A stretch of 64,000 bases of DNA from Glandiceps talaboti (Eukaryota > Hemichordata > Enteropneusta > Spengelidae): NCBI RefSeq assembly GCF_964340395.1, contig NC_135558.1, positions 24,844,425-24,908,424 on the forward strand, read 5' to 3'. Positions 34,995-46,139 of this stretch are shown here, piece after piece. A program made the position numbers and the translations under genes. A model generated the notes under the pieces. That model saw only the letters and a program-made list of their open reading frames with translations, was not told the DNA's origin and did no database searches. Position 1 is the first letter of the stretch. Every line of letters begins with the position of its first letter.

Positions 34995-36018
34995 TTAGTC
35001 TGTGTAGTTGTTGGGTATTTTACTATGTACATAGTGATCAAGGAAAACTGATCTAGTTTTCCAACGTCCTATTTTCATAACAACCTCTAGGTCAAAGTTG
35101 GCTTCAATGACTGCTGTAGCAGCAGTAGGCCTTTAGTCTTTTGCAGTATATTTGCCTCCCAAACCTGCTAGTTGAATAGCATCATCTAGAATCTTATCAA
35201 TTCTAGGAGCTTCAACTGCCTCATAAGGAGCATTCAAGCTTAGAAACACAGCATTATCTCTAGGTCTTACACTAGCTGTGTGAGAGATGTAATCACAGAT
35301 GAAGTCTTTACAGGATCTAGTTTCTAAATGGATAATGATGGCAAACATACTTCAAAACCTGTACGGCTAGTACCATTCTTAATGCCAAAAAATGTGATAG
35401 TAACACTTTTGTCATCATTAAACTTGACTTGGTCTGTTGAGAACACTATCTTTTTACTCTGACTTGTACTAGAATCAAATGTTTGTCCCTTCGGTGGAAT
35501 GTCTGATGGTCATAAACCAACTGTTAATGCTAGTAATGTTACCGCTTTACAATGAATCTGTTTGATAGTTAGATTGTCATTGTCAAGCCGTGAAAGAAAT
35601 AACTTGTGAAACACAGATACTGGCATTGCTAGTGAATATTCTACTATACCAAATTTCACTAATGCTGAAATCAAGTTACTAAGTATTGGTTCACTAAGTG
35701 GGTTTTGACAATCAAATGCACTATATAGCCTGCCTAGTGCAGCTGTAGCTGTCCAAAGCTGCAAATGCGGTTTATATTATTTGAGCTATCTGCAATGTTG
35801 CACAGGAAGTCTGCTACTATGGATGTATTTGTTGGTGGAAATTCCACTTTTTTTTCAACACAATGAGTGAAAAACCGATTTACAGTCCGATTATATAAAA
35901 CAAGTGATGAGTCTGCCCAACACTGTGGAAACTGGTTTGTTGCTCTGGATGACCATCCTTCATTTTTCAATCTGTTTTTCCAGATATTCTCCAAGTATAT
36001 ATTTAAGCAATAAACCAT
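34995..36018 (-). pseudogene. Tyrosine recombinase of the Ngaro-type element
   Basis: Reading leftward, an N-terminal core-binding part (36018-35734; ATNQFPQCWADSS and RFFTHC) overlaps the next frame at 35764-35510 (a one-frame shift), which ends LLALTVGL. The following codon is TGA where the family has the first catalytic Arg (G-L-R-P-S-D), and PSDIPPKGQ continues after it. The next blocks are DNAVFLSLNAPYEAVEAP, a stop, RPTAATAVIEANFDLEVVMK, then IGRWKTRSVFLDHYVHS with the putative nucleophile Tyr, ending at 34995. The enzyme would integrate a circular DNA copy. The lost Arg (consistent with CGA to TGA), frame shifts and stops make it inactive. Confidence 0.75.
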
Positions 36019-36024
36019 ATATTG

Positions 36025-36940
36025 AGTTCACTGGTCAAAACCGAGTGGTATACCTTCCCCGGGGGGTGGTTTATCGCTATTGTATTATACTAGTATATTG
36101 AAAATATCGGAAACAAGATAAAAACTAACGTTTTCTCGTTTCATATGCGCCTCTATGACTAATTTGCATAACAATAACGCTGCTTTCAAGACAGCTGATC
36201 TTGGCCTCAACGTGAACGTCGTGCTGCGACTGGATTTATTTTATCTGCTAGTCGTTTCTATGGATAATCTGTACATTGATCGGCTCATTAAAAGTGCAAA
36301 GTGATGAATAAACAACCTGTTTGACTCAAGGTATAAACTTGAAGTGGTTTATTGAATACAGCGTGCTTCGATCTCGATCGTTCCCGGCCGAATTCGCGAC
36401 TCGGTGAAGTGATAGACAGGTTGATATTTACAATGTATTTATATTACTGGAAGTTACCTCAGTAGATTTTCAGGTTTGAGGATTTCCCTCTCGGATTGAT
36501 GACTGATACTCTAGGACAGGATCACAGACAAATTTCTGTTTAGATTAATGGTAAGTCGGCCAGTGTAACCTCTTTCACTTGCTTCATTTTTATGACAGGA
36601 CAGGACAGCTCACCAATGTTTCACTCCAGCCGCGCCGAGGCTGGGACCGATCTCGTACATGCCTAGCACCTTGACCTTAGTACATGTAGTAGGCGATGAT
36701 TTGAACAAATACGCGATGACTGGGTTGCTTTCGAAATTTCCTTCTTCATAATTTCTCATAAAATATTGTCTCATTGAGAGAAAATCCTCCTCTGACAATT
36801 CGAAGAGTTCACTATCAGTATCACGGCGGACAACAACTCAACGCTCGTAGACGAACAAAATTTGGACGCGTGCCAGCAGTGCATTATCGTACCAGCAGTG
36901 CATTATCACTCGTTTTAGACGCGCTAGTTCGATGTCTAGA
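36025..36940 (-). other. Foreign block inserted between RNase H and recombinase
   Basis: This segment has no counterpart in the element and interrupts its coding order. Its edges are loosely inverted (GTCAAAACCGAGTGGTATA on the left, GTCTAAAACGAGTGATAAT read from the right), so it may be a TIR transposon. A tandem 'ccagcagtgcattatc' pair lies at about 36872-36908. Its one clear frame, minus 36798-36610 and extending upstream, has ELFELSEEDFLSMRQYFMRN and ends at a stop after GAAGVKHW. I do not recognise it, though the acidic ELSEED start resembles the N-termini of transposase-like proteins. Composition is more GC-rich with CpGs than its surroundings. Confidence 0.5.
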
Positions 36941-36944
36941 CTAA

Positions 36945-38090
36945 TCAGATCCCTCGATTTCCACCATCAATATACTGGTATAATATAATTTCCATTTTGG
37001 GTTTTTGCTTGGTTCTGGTTGTATTGCCATTTTCCAAAACATGTGAGATGAGTTTGGCAGACAAACAGGTATCATCGTTGTCATTTGGCAGTTCTTGGAA
37101 CCAAGGTTGAGCTGCCCAATATGGGGTGATAACTGTTGCTTCTGCTTGCTGTCTCCTTAGTACTTGTAGCACCCATGGTAATAGGCAAAATGGTGCATTC
37201 ACATAATTGTTGTGTGTGTTCCAGTCTTGCTGTGCCAGTGCATCGATTCCAGATGTGAAAGGGTCGAGCATCCAGCTGTTGTAAATTGGTAACTGTATTT
37301 GTCATGCTGGCAAATCTGTCTATACTGTTTGCTCCCCACATGTTGTCCAACATTAGGATAACCTTTGGATGTAGTCTCCAATCGTAAGGATCCATGATTG
37401 TGGACAACGTATCTGCCTGACAGTTTGATTTGCCAGCTAAATGTTTTGCTGTCAGTTTTATATCGAAGTCATGTGCTTCCATGCATCCACACAGCTTTTA
37501 CTACTTGAGTCATTTTTTGGACAGCACTTGTCAAGGGGGTTGAGATATACCACTATCATAACATTGTCAGATAATATTTGTATTGTCTTTTTTCTCAGTT
37601 TTGGAGCAAATGACTTCAATGCCATCAATACTGCCATTAGTTCCCTGTAGTTGGAATGTTTCATAGACAGTCTTTTGTTCCAGTTGCCTGCTGCTTTGTG
37701 TTGCATGCAGACTGCTCCCCATCCTGTTTGGGATGCATCTGTCCACATTTGTACATCGAGTGTTTGTGTCGTTGTTGAGCGCCCATTCCATTATTGCAGG
37801 GGAGTTAACCACCACGCCATCTCTTTTTGGACTGGTTGGTTTATACTATAGTTAGAATATCTTCCCATGACATTTTCACACTGCAGAGTAGGAGCTAGTT
37901 TGCCCAGTACTATAGCTTGTGTCATTGCTATGTATTTCCAGCTATTCTGGCAAGTACCCTGGCTGGAAACATGTTTTTGTTTAACGCCCTCATTATATCG
38001 CATCTTAATCTTCAGTACACACCGTGTTGGTATGCGGATCTCTGGGTCTCCATCTGGATCTACACCGTTTATTCGGTATCTGATAAACAC
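36945..38090 (-). pseudogene. RNase H domain and linker of the Ngaro-type element
   Basis: The frames 38090-37791, 37748-37458 and 37482-36945 (in part) give MWTDASQTGWGAVCMQHKAA, NYRELMAVLMALKSF and ILSDNVMIVVYLN, then LAGKSNCQADTLS. The RNase H acidic residues (Asp of TDAS, Glu of YREL, Asp of LSDN, Asp of QAD) are all present. Upstream is the RT-RH connection (LGKLAPTLQCENVMGR). Downstream is the linker with MWGANSIDRFASMTN typical of DIRS/Ngaro polyproteins. At least two frame changes break the reading frame. The domain would degrade RNA in the RNA-DNA hybrid. Confidence 0.75.
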
Positions 38091-38318
38091 CTTCTTGTTT
38101 GATGGTACTAGTTTGGATTTATCCCAATAGTACTTGCATAGTTTGTCTTGTCTATTTGACTGTCTATAGTTTCTTCCTGAGCTGCCAGGAGAAAATTGTC
38201 TACATACATGAATGCCAAGTTCAAAAACAAATAGTCCGAAAATATTGTACCACTACTCGAATTACTTTGCAAAAATAATATGAGCTTGCATTCAGTCCAA
38301 ATGAAAGGATTTCCACTG

Positions 38319-38792
38319 TTAGAATTTGTTATTCCACTTGAAACCTAGGTATTTGTGAAAGTTTGGATGGACTGGTATATGGTGAAAACCACTTTTGATG
38401 CCCCATATTACTATCATGTCTGTTTTCTGTGTTGTTTCCATTACCATATGTATATTTTCGTATTGGAATTTTGGTGACACACAAACTTGGTTTAATGTTC
38501 GTAAGTCTATTATCATACATCATTTTCCTCCTTTTTTGGGTACACATCCAATGGTTGATATGCAGTAGGGTTCTTTTGAACATTGTTCTATATCATTGCA
38601 TTTAATTAATTGTTCAATTTCTTTGTTGATAAAGTCTGCTTGGCTTCTAGAAAGTCTATGATTTGGAAGACAAAATAGTTTTTGTTCACTTATGAAGGGG
38701 AGCTGAACACCTTCAGTTATCCAGTTTATAATATGTTTTGGTGCAATGATTTTAGTCCATTCATGACTCTGAAGTGTCATTTTGCTGACCAT
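38319..38792 (-). pseudogene. Reverse transcriptase N-terminal half of the Ngaro-type element
   Basis: The frame 38792-38520 carries SRSQADFINKEIEQLIKCND and GCVPKKGGK. After a one-codon break it continues MIIDLRTLNQVCVSPKFQYE and IVIWGIKSGFHHIPVHPNFH, then LGFKWNNKF and a stop. These match the RT fingers and motif A of DIRS/Ngaro elements. The catalytic Asp of motif A (expected W-D-I-K) is Gly here. The stretch from 38318 to about 38090, where the YxDD box should be, is degraded and I could not place the box. Confidence 0.75.
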
Positions 38793-38899
38793 AAGGTCCT
38801 ATCTGTTGTTGTCTTCTTGTTGGAATATTTTTGTTTGTGAAGTGACTGAATGTATCTTGCCTTTGACCACTATAACTATTCCACTCTCTATTGTAATTG

Positions 38900-39391
38900 T
38901 TACTGTAGCTGCCACATCCACGACCATGTCCACGGTTTTGTGTCGTTGGTTGGCAGACTGCTGTTATTGCTCCAGCTTGGCAGGTTTTCTAATGCTTCGC
39001 GTAGTACACCAGAAGTATTTCTTTGCAAGGAGCGGAATAGCTTTGATGTATCTTTATCAAACTGACCTTGTACAACTATGGCTGCATATTCGTCCTGTAG
39101 GTATCTAATTTCTGCCAATTGGATTAGGAATAATTGACGTAACTAATAGTTTCAATGTTGTTTCTATGAACCTTGCACACTTTGAGACAATGTTGGTTGT
39201 CATGTTTGATACCCTGATTTGGATAGTTTCAAATTGCCAGGTAATTTGACTCTCTGGAGCCACTCTCCAAGGTGTACTGCACATAGTCTTGTGTCTTACG
39301 ACTCTAATAGGTCGTACAGGCTGTCGACTGAATACTTCAAATCTTTCAGAATCTTGGTAAATTCAACGTTCTCATTTGGAGCTTCCGACAT
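38900..39391 (-). pseudogene. ORF1/gag-like region of the Ngaro-type element
   Basis: It starts with Met at 39391 (MSEAPNENVEFTKILKDLKY) just inside repeat A1 and reaches a stop after about 31 codons. A later frame, 39118-38900, reads AEIRYLQDEYAAIVVQGQFD and FRSLQRNTSGVLREALENLP. It is acidic, helical and gag-like, with no zinc knuckle seen. It is placed as ORF1 by position only. Confidence 0.45.
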
Positions 39392-39484
39392 TGTACTGCT
39401 GGCGGAAACAAACCAAGCAAGATTGAGAAGTAACGTGACCTTGGATCATGAGTATGCCCTCTGTGTTGCGTGACTACAACTTTT

Positions 39485-39938
39485 ACCAGCTGTCCATGTG
39501 GAATCTTAATCCTTATTTTTACTGCTTTATAGATAGAAACAATAGATAGACAGGTGGAGGGTCTATGGACAGACTCAGATAGATACAGGCACTGATTTGC
39601 ATAACTCTGTTTCTGTTATTCTTAGAGAAGGCATATGCAATGCAATGCAATGTGGTGAAAGTGAGTTTTCATGACCATAATATCTATTTAAGCAGCTAGT
39701 ACAAAATCAACCTCACTTTTGTTCCCCTGCAATGTCACTGAAGTTCATTAACCCTTGATGCTGCCAAAACAACTCTCTCACTCTAATATTGTATTTCTTG
39801 GAGCATAGAATGGGTAGGATGTTGTGAACATATTCACTTTCACATGACTCACAACATCTGCACAAAACTACATCAAGCCTTACCCTTACTATAGTGTGCC
39901 ATCATTTTAAAGTAACTTATTGTATTTTCTTCTTTTAG
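39485..39938. other. Intron end before the stalk exon
   Basis: No gene or repeat family was recognised here. There is a short A/G-rich 'gatagacaggtggag' tract near 39546. The end is pyrimidine-rich (TTTTCTTCTTTTAG) as expected before an exon. Confidence 0.5.
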
Positions 39939-40041
39939 TGACAGTTTCATCACCTGGATCAACAGGTGGTAGTACAACTAATGAAGACACAATATCTGCA
40001 ACAACAAGTCAAGTCACAACAGACTGGTGGACTATACCACC
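39939..40041 (+). CDS. Exon 4 seen: Ser/Thr-rich stalk
   Basis: The acceptor TCTTTTAG ends at 39938 and the donor GTATGT starts at 40042. It enters in phase 1 and leaves in phase 2, and the next exon is compatible. It encodes about 34 residues: TVSSPGSTGGSTTNEDTISA, TTSQVTTDWWTIPP. The Ser/Thr/Gly-rich, Pro-flanked composition is that of an O-glycosylated membrane-proximal stalk, and the WW pair and Pro-Pro sit next to the membrane segment. No other domain is seen. The exon follows a 20.7-kb intron filled with transposons and satellites. Confidence 0.75.
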
Positions 40042-40130
40042 GTATGTATACCCCTTCAGTTTATTGTCAAATTGTGATTGTATCGTAAAACAAAAATAAA
40101 ATAACCATTGGCCCACATCTAAACCTTACA

Positions 40131-43100
40131 GAAATGTTATGATTGTGTAGTTTGGCCATTAGGGCCACTTACGATATAGATTATTAACCCCAAGGGATAC
40201 AACCAGGAAGGGGCTATATGGAAATGTTATGATTGTGTAGTTTGGCCATTAGGGCCACTTACGATATAGATTATTAACCCCAAGGGATACAACCAGGAGG
40301 GGGCTATATGGAAATGTTATGATTGTGTAGTTTGGCCATTAGGGCCACTTACGATATAGATTATTAACCCCAAGGGATACTACCAGGAGGGGGCTATATG
40401 GAAATGTTATGATTGTGTAGTTTGGCCATTAGGGCCACTTACGATATAGATTATTAACCCCAAGGGATACAACCAGGAAGGGGCTATATGGAAATGTTAT
40501 GATTGTGTAGTTTGGCCATTAGGGCCACTTACGATATAGATTATTAACCCCAAGGGATACAACCAGGAGGGGGCTATATGGAAATGTTATGATTGTGTAG
40601 TTTGGCCATTAGGGCCACTTACGATATAGATTATTAACCCCAAGGGATACAGCCAGGAGGGGGCTATATGGAAATGTTATGATTGTGTAGTTTGGCCATT
40701 AGGGCCACTTACGATATAGATTATTAACCCCAAGGGATACAACCAGGAGGGGGCTATATGGAAATGTTATGATTGTGTAGTTTGGCCATTAGGGCCACTT
40801 ACGATATAGATTATTAACCCCAAGGGATACAACCAGGAGGGGGCTATATGGAAATGTTATGATTGTGTAGTTTGGCCATTAGGGCCACTTACGATATAGA
40901 TTATTAACCCCAAGGGATACTACCAGGAGGGGGCTATATGGAAATGTTATGATTGTGTAGTTTGGCCATTAGGGCCACTTACGATATAGATTATTAACCC
41001 CAAGGGATACAACCAGGAAGGGGCTATATGGAAATGTTATGATTGTGTAGTTTGGCCATTAGGGCCACTTACGATATAGATTATTAACCCCAAGGGATAC
41101 AACCAGGAGGGGGCTATATGGAAATGTTATGATTGTGTAGTTTGGCCATTAGGGCCACTTACGATATAGATTATTAACCCCAAGGGATACAACCAGGAGG
41201 GGGCTATATGGAAATGTTATGATTGTGTAGTTTGGCCATTAGGGCCACTTACGATATAGATTATTAACCCCAAGGGATACAACCAGGAGGGGGCTATATG
41301 GAAATGTTATGATTGTGTAGTTTGGCCATTAGGGCCACTTACGATATAGATTATTAACCCCAAGGGATACAACCAGGAAGGGGCTATATGGAAATGTTAT
41401 GATTGTGTAGTTTGGCCATTAGGGCCACTTACGATATAGATTATTAACCCCAAGGGATACAGCCAGGAGGGGGCTATATGGAAATGTTATGATTGTGTAG
41501 TTTGGCCATTAGGGCCACTTACGATATAGATTATTAACCCCAAGGGATACAACCAGGAAGGGGCTATATGGAAATGTTATGATTGTGTAGTTTGGCCATT
41601 AGGGCCACTTGCGATATAGATTATTAACCCCAAGGGATACAACCAGGAGGGGGCAATATGGAAATGTTATGATTGTGTAGTTTGGCCATTAGGGCCACTT
41701 ACGATATAGATTATTAACCCCAAGGGATACAACCAGGAAGGGGCTATATGGAAATGTTATGATTGTGTAGTTTGGCCATTAGGGCCACTTACGATATAGA
41801 TTATTAACCCCAAGGGATACAACCAGGAAGGGGCTATATGGAAATGTTATGATTGTGTAGTTTGGCCATTAGGGCCACTTACGATATAGATTATTAACCC
41901 CAAGGGATACAACCAGGAAGGGGCTATATGGAAATGTTATGATTGTGTAGTTTGGCCATTAGGGCCACTTACGATATAGATTATTAACCCCAAGGGATAC
42001 AACCAGGAAGGGGCAAAATGGAAATGTTATGATTGTGTAGTTTGGCCATTAGGGCCACTTACGATATAGATTATTAACCCCAAGGGATACAGCCAGGAGG
42101 GGGCTATATGGAAATGTTATGATTGTGTAGTTTGGCCATTAGGGCCACTTACGATATAGATTATTAACCCCAAGGGATACTACCAGGAGGGGGCTATATG
42201 GAAATGTTATGATTGTGTAGTTTGGCCATTAGGGCCACTTCCGATATAGATTATTAACCCCAAGGGATACTACCAGGAGGGGGCTATATGGAAATGTTAT
42301 GATTGTGTAGTTTGGCCATTAGGGCCACTTACGATATAGATTATTAACCCCAAGGGATACAACCAGGAGGGGGCTATATGGAAATGTTATGATTGTGTAG
42401 TTTGGCCATTAGGGCCACTTACGATATAGATTATTAACCCCAAGGGATACAGCCAGGAGGGGGCTATATGGAAATGTTATGATTGTGTAGTTTGGCCATT
42501 AGGGCCACTTACGATATAGATTATTAACCCCAAGGGATACAACCAGGAAGGGGCTATATGGAAATGTTATGATTGTGTAGTTTGGCCATTAGGGCCACTT
42601 GCGATATAGATTATTAACCCCAAGGGATACAACCAGGAAGGGGCTATATGGAAATGTTATGATTGTGTAGTTTGGCCATTAGGGCCACTTACGATATAGA
42701 TTATTAACCCCAAGGGATACAACCAGGAAGGGGCAAAATGGAAATGTTATGATTGTGTAGTTTGGCCATTAGGGCCACTTACGATATAGATTATTAACCC
42801 CAAGGGATACAGCCAGGAGGGGGCTATATGGAAATGTTATGATTGTGTAGTTTGGCCATTAGGGCCACTTACGATATAGATTATTAACCCCAAGGGATAC
42901 AGCCAGGAGGGGGCTATATGGAAATGTTATGATTGTGTAGTTTGGCCATTAGGGCCACTTACGATATAGATTATTAACCCCAAGGGATACAACCAGGAAG
43001 GGGCTATATGGAAATGTTATGATTGTGTAGTTTGGCCATTAGGGCCACTTACGATATAGATTATTAACCCCAAGGGATACAGCCAGGAAGGGGCTATATG

Positions 43101-43460
43101 GAAATGTTATGATTGTGTAGTTTGGCCATTAGGGCCACTTCCGATATAGATTATTAACCCCAAGGGATACAACCAGGAAGGGGCTATATGGAAATGTTAT
43201 GATTGTGTAGTTTGGCCATTAGGGCCACTTACGATATAGATTATTAACCCCAAGGGATACTACCAGGAGGGGGCTATATGGAAATGTTATGATTGTGTAG
43301 TTTGGCCATTAGGGCCACTTACGATATAGATTATTAACCCCAAGGGATACAACCAGGAGGGGGCTATATGGAAATGTTATGATTGTGTAGTTTGGCCATT
43401 AGGGCCACTTACGATATAGATTATTAACCCCAAGGGATACTACCAGGAAGGGGCTATATG
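40131..43460. repeat. 90-bp satellite array, exactly 37 units
   Basis: The unit starts GAAATGTTATGATTGTGTAG and is 90 bp. The array is 3330 bp, exactly 37 units with no insertion or deletion. Units differ at a handful of positions (AACCAGG/TACCAGG/AGCCAGG, GGAAG/GGAGG, ACGATA/GCGATA/CCGATA, GGGCTATATG/GGGCAAAATG). A near-palindrome TTGGCCATTAGGGCCA lies in each. It begins about 90 bp after exon 4, inside intron 40042-47338. A single related stretch (GGTTTGGCCACTAGGGACAA) occurs near 55779. Confidence 0.98.
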
Positions 43461-44325
43461 AATGACCCATGTCCATCTTGCTTTCCAGCCATGTGTGTAT
43501 ACATGTGTCTGTGTTCACCCATATCCCTAAATTTCAACCAAACCTGGTACAAATGTCAAATACTATAGTGTGCATATGCTGTCACTTAATTTTGCAAACT
43601 GATGGCCATATTTTCAATAAAAATACACATTTTGCCTCAGATCTCCAAAAGTTTGATACATACAGACACCATTCAAGTGCTTCCTCATATATTAAAAATA
43701 GTAAAGTTTATATTTACCTTTGACCTTGACCTGTCCAACATGTTCAAGAGCAAATAACCCAAATTTGTCTTTCTACCATAACTCCAGAAGTTGAATACAC
43801 AGATTATATTCAAGTGTCTACACCTATATTATCAAAGATAACCTTTCCTTTTATACCTTGACCTTTGAGTGTACTCAAGGTCAAATAACAAATTACTTAT
43901 TAATCATTTATAAAGTTTTGTATCTAGAGACACCATACATGTGTCTGCAGCTATGTTTATAGAGGTTACCTTTCAAGACAGGTGCTAAGCTTGGACCTTG
44001 ACCCTCAGTGTCAAGGTCAACAGCAAATTGTTAATTAACTTTTGAAGTTTAATGTCTCGAGAAACCATTCAAGGAAATTTACAAGCATAGTATTATAGGT
44101 ATGCTTGCAATTTTGAACTTGAAGTCTATTCTGGAAATTGTTCAAGTCAATACTGATGATTGGCTGCATGGGCATACTATAATACTTGAGATAAAAAATG
44201 TGATATTGGTTAAAAACTGAACCTCTAAAACTACTGGATAAATTTGTCTGAAAAGTAATAGTGTGTGGGTTTCTTTCCAATAACAATATTGCATAATATG
44301 AAGGAATGAGTGATAAATGCCATTA
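43461..44325. other. Diverged GTCCCCG-family-like body with AGGTCA motifs
   Basis: Repeated phrases ('acaccattcaagtgtct', 'ccttgacctttgag', 'aaggtcaaataac') recur about every 120 bp, matching the tract at 45100-45430. It is repeat-derived and non-coding. Confidence 0.5.
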
Positions 44326-44731
44326 TTAGCACAACTGAACTGAATTTATTGCCTTGGTATATGGAGGGGACATTACTTAAGATGTGTAGATGGCAAATTG
44401 TTCAAATGAAAATGATCATAGCTGTGTGATTCGGGTTAAAAATGTGAAATCTGGTTGGAAAATAGTATCTGAGTGAACTGTAGAATTTCACTGTTTAATT
44501 AATGTCATGAAATTAAATGTTTTTATGGAGTAAGTCGGACTTATTAGCATGAGTAATCTGTTGTTGAGATTCCTTAATAACATACTTGTTAGCACAACAT
44601 ACATATATACCTCAGCTACACAACCTTTCCTATAGAAAAAGTATTGCAAATAATGTAAGGATGGATAGACAAGTGGATAATCAACAAAAACAGCATGGTT
44701 TCAGTGTGGTCAGTTGTGCTACAATGGCATT
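44326..44731 (+). mobile_element. Short TAGCAC-family deletion derivative
   Basis: It is bounded by inverted ends AATGCCATTATTAGCACAAC (44326 on) and the complement ending at 44731 (CAGTTGTGCTACAATGGCAT then T), 20 or so bases with one small difference. The interior of about 360 bp keeps 'aaattgttcaaatgaaaatg' and a little more of the family body but lacks the TCTG tract and the 115-bp repeats. It is the clearest TIR pair of the family. Confidence 0.65.
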
Positions 44732-46021
44732 AAAACTATTCTATTTAACCCCAATTGGGTTCCATCCATCCGTCCGTGCATGCCCCTCTGGCAATGCACC
44801 AACCGATTTCAACCAAACATGGCACCAAGTTAACATATGTGACACATCACTTTGTTTTGTGACTGAATCCAATATGGCTGAATGGCAGCCATAATTGTTG
44901 TTTGTGTGTTTAACCTCATATCTCTGGCATGCACTAACTGATTTCAACCTAACCTGGCACAAAGGTAACATGCTATATGTGACATATGCACATCACTTTG
45001 TTTTGTGACTGCTTGGCTGATTGGTGGCCATATTTAATTTGTTGTTACATTTCACAATTTGCATCAAAACTAAGTTGTAGGTGTAATACATAGTGACTCA
45101 ATCCATTCAATGACATGTGCCTACACTCATATTATCAAATATGAGCTTTCTTTTAAGACCTTGGCCTTTGACCCTGAAAGTCTTCAAAGTCAAATAGCCA
45201 AATTTTGGTTATCTTCATAGCTTTTCAAATCTCAAGTGATACTATTTCAATCATAACTTGGGTGAATTTTGTGACCTTAACCTTTATAGAAAAATTTGTG
45301 ATAAAAAGCACATTCCCCAAAAATGTGATACCTATGGACACCATTCAAGTGTCTACCATACCCTCACATTATCAATGATGAGCTGTCTATTGAGACAGTG
45401 ACCTTTGACTTTGAGAAACATTTTCAAAGTGAAGAGAGAGGAACGATAACATTCTAGCTGTACACTTAAGATGGCCAAATACCATATTGCTAATTATACT
45501 GAAAACCCAACACTTCACGTGCACACATTTTCAAGCCTGGAAAGCCCAACAAAACATTTCCATGTTAAAATTTCCAAAAATGTGATTATCTTACACAATA
45601 CAACACACAAGTTAGGGGTGGTGGGGGGCTATGTTACTTGTATTTTATTATTTTAACCCAGATTTCTTTTGTTAATATGGCATTTAAATGTGTACAATTA
45701 CAAGTAGAGAATGATACAAAATTTGTAAAGATTAAACAATGCCAAAGTTTTTATACTAATTTTATTATATAACTCTTAGTTATGTTAATCCCATAATTGT
45801 TAATTCCCTCATCCACTGCTGTAACCCTGCTGCATCGATTTCATTTGTTGTGCTGTATAAATGTCATATACATATACATCAACAGACTCTGAATACTTCA
45901 ACCTTTATTTTAAATTCTCAGTGTTTGCTGATTTGTACAAAGTGGGTGTATTAAACAGAATTATTTATGGTTTTATATATAGCAATGGTCCGCACACAAA
46001 TCTCATTATAATGGATACCAT
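44732..46021. other. GTCCCCG-family-like body and unassigned intron DNA
   Basis: 44751-45050 has GGGTTCCATCCATCCGTCCG, 'caccaaccgatttcaacc' and 'aatatggctgaatggcagcc', as in the family body. 45100-45430 has the AGGTCA-rich phrases. 45430-46021 shows nothing I recognise. Confidence 0.5.
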
Positions 46022-46108
46022 GATTAACAAATGGAGTTTGTAAAACTTGTAAACCTAGGGTATCCATTCCAGACCATTGTGGGTACCATGATTGACAAAT
46101 TATTTATT

Positions 46109-46139
<31 letters not shown>

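Larger units (their letters stand above)
34651..39484 (-). mobile_element. Ngaro/PAT-type tyrosine-recombinase retroelement, dead, near complete
   Basis: On the minus strand the order is repeat A1 (39484-39411), short ORF1, RT, RNase H, tyrosine recombinase, then B1 (34945-34893), A2 (34898-34823) and B2 (34730-34651). This A1-ORFs-B1-A2-B2 layout of split direct repeats is that described for Ngaro and PAT elements. It differs from the inverted termini of DIRS1 and from LTRs. A foreign block of about 0.9 kb (about 36025-36940) separates RNase H from the recombinase. Each ORF has stops or lost catalytic residues. It lies in the 20.7-kb intron, antisense to the host gene. Confidence 0.8.
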
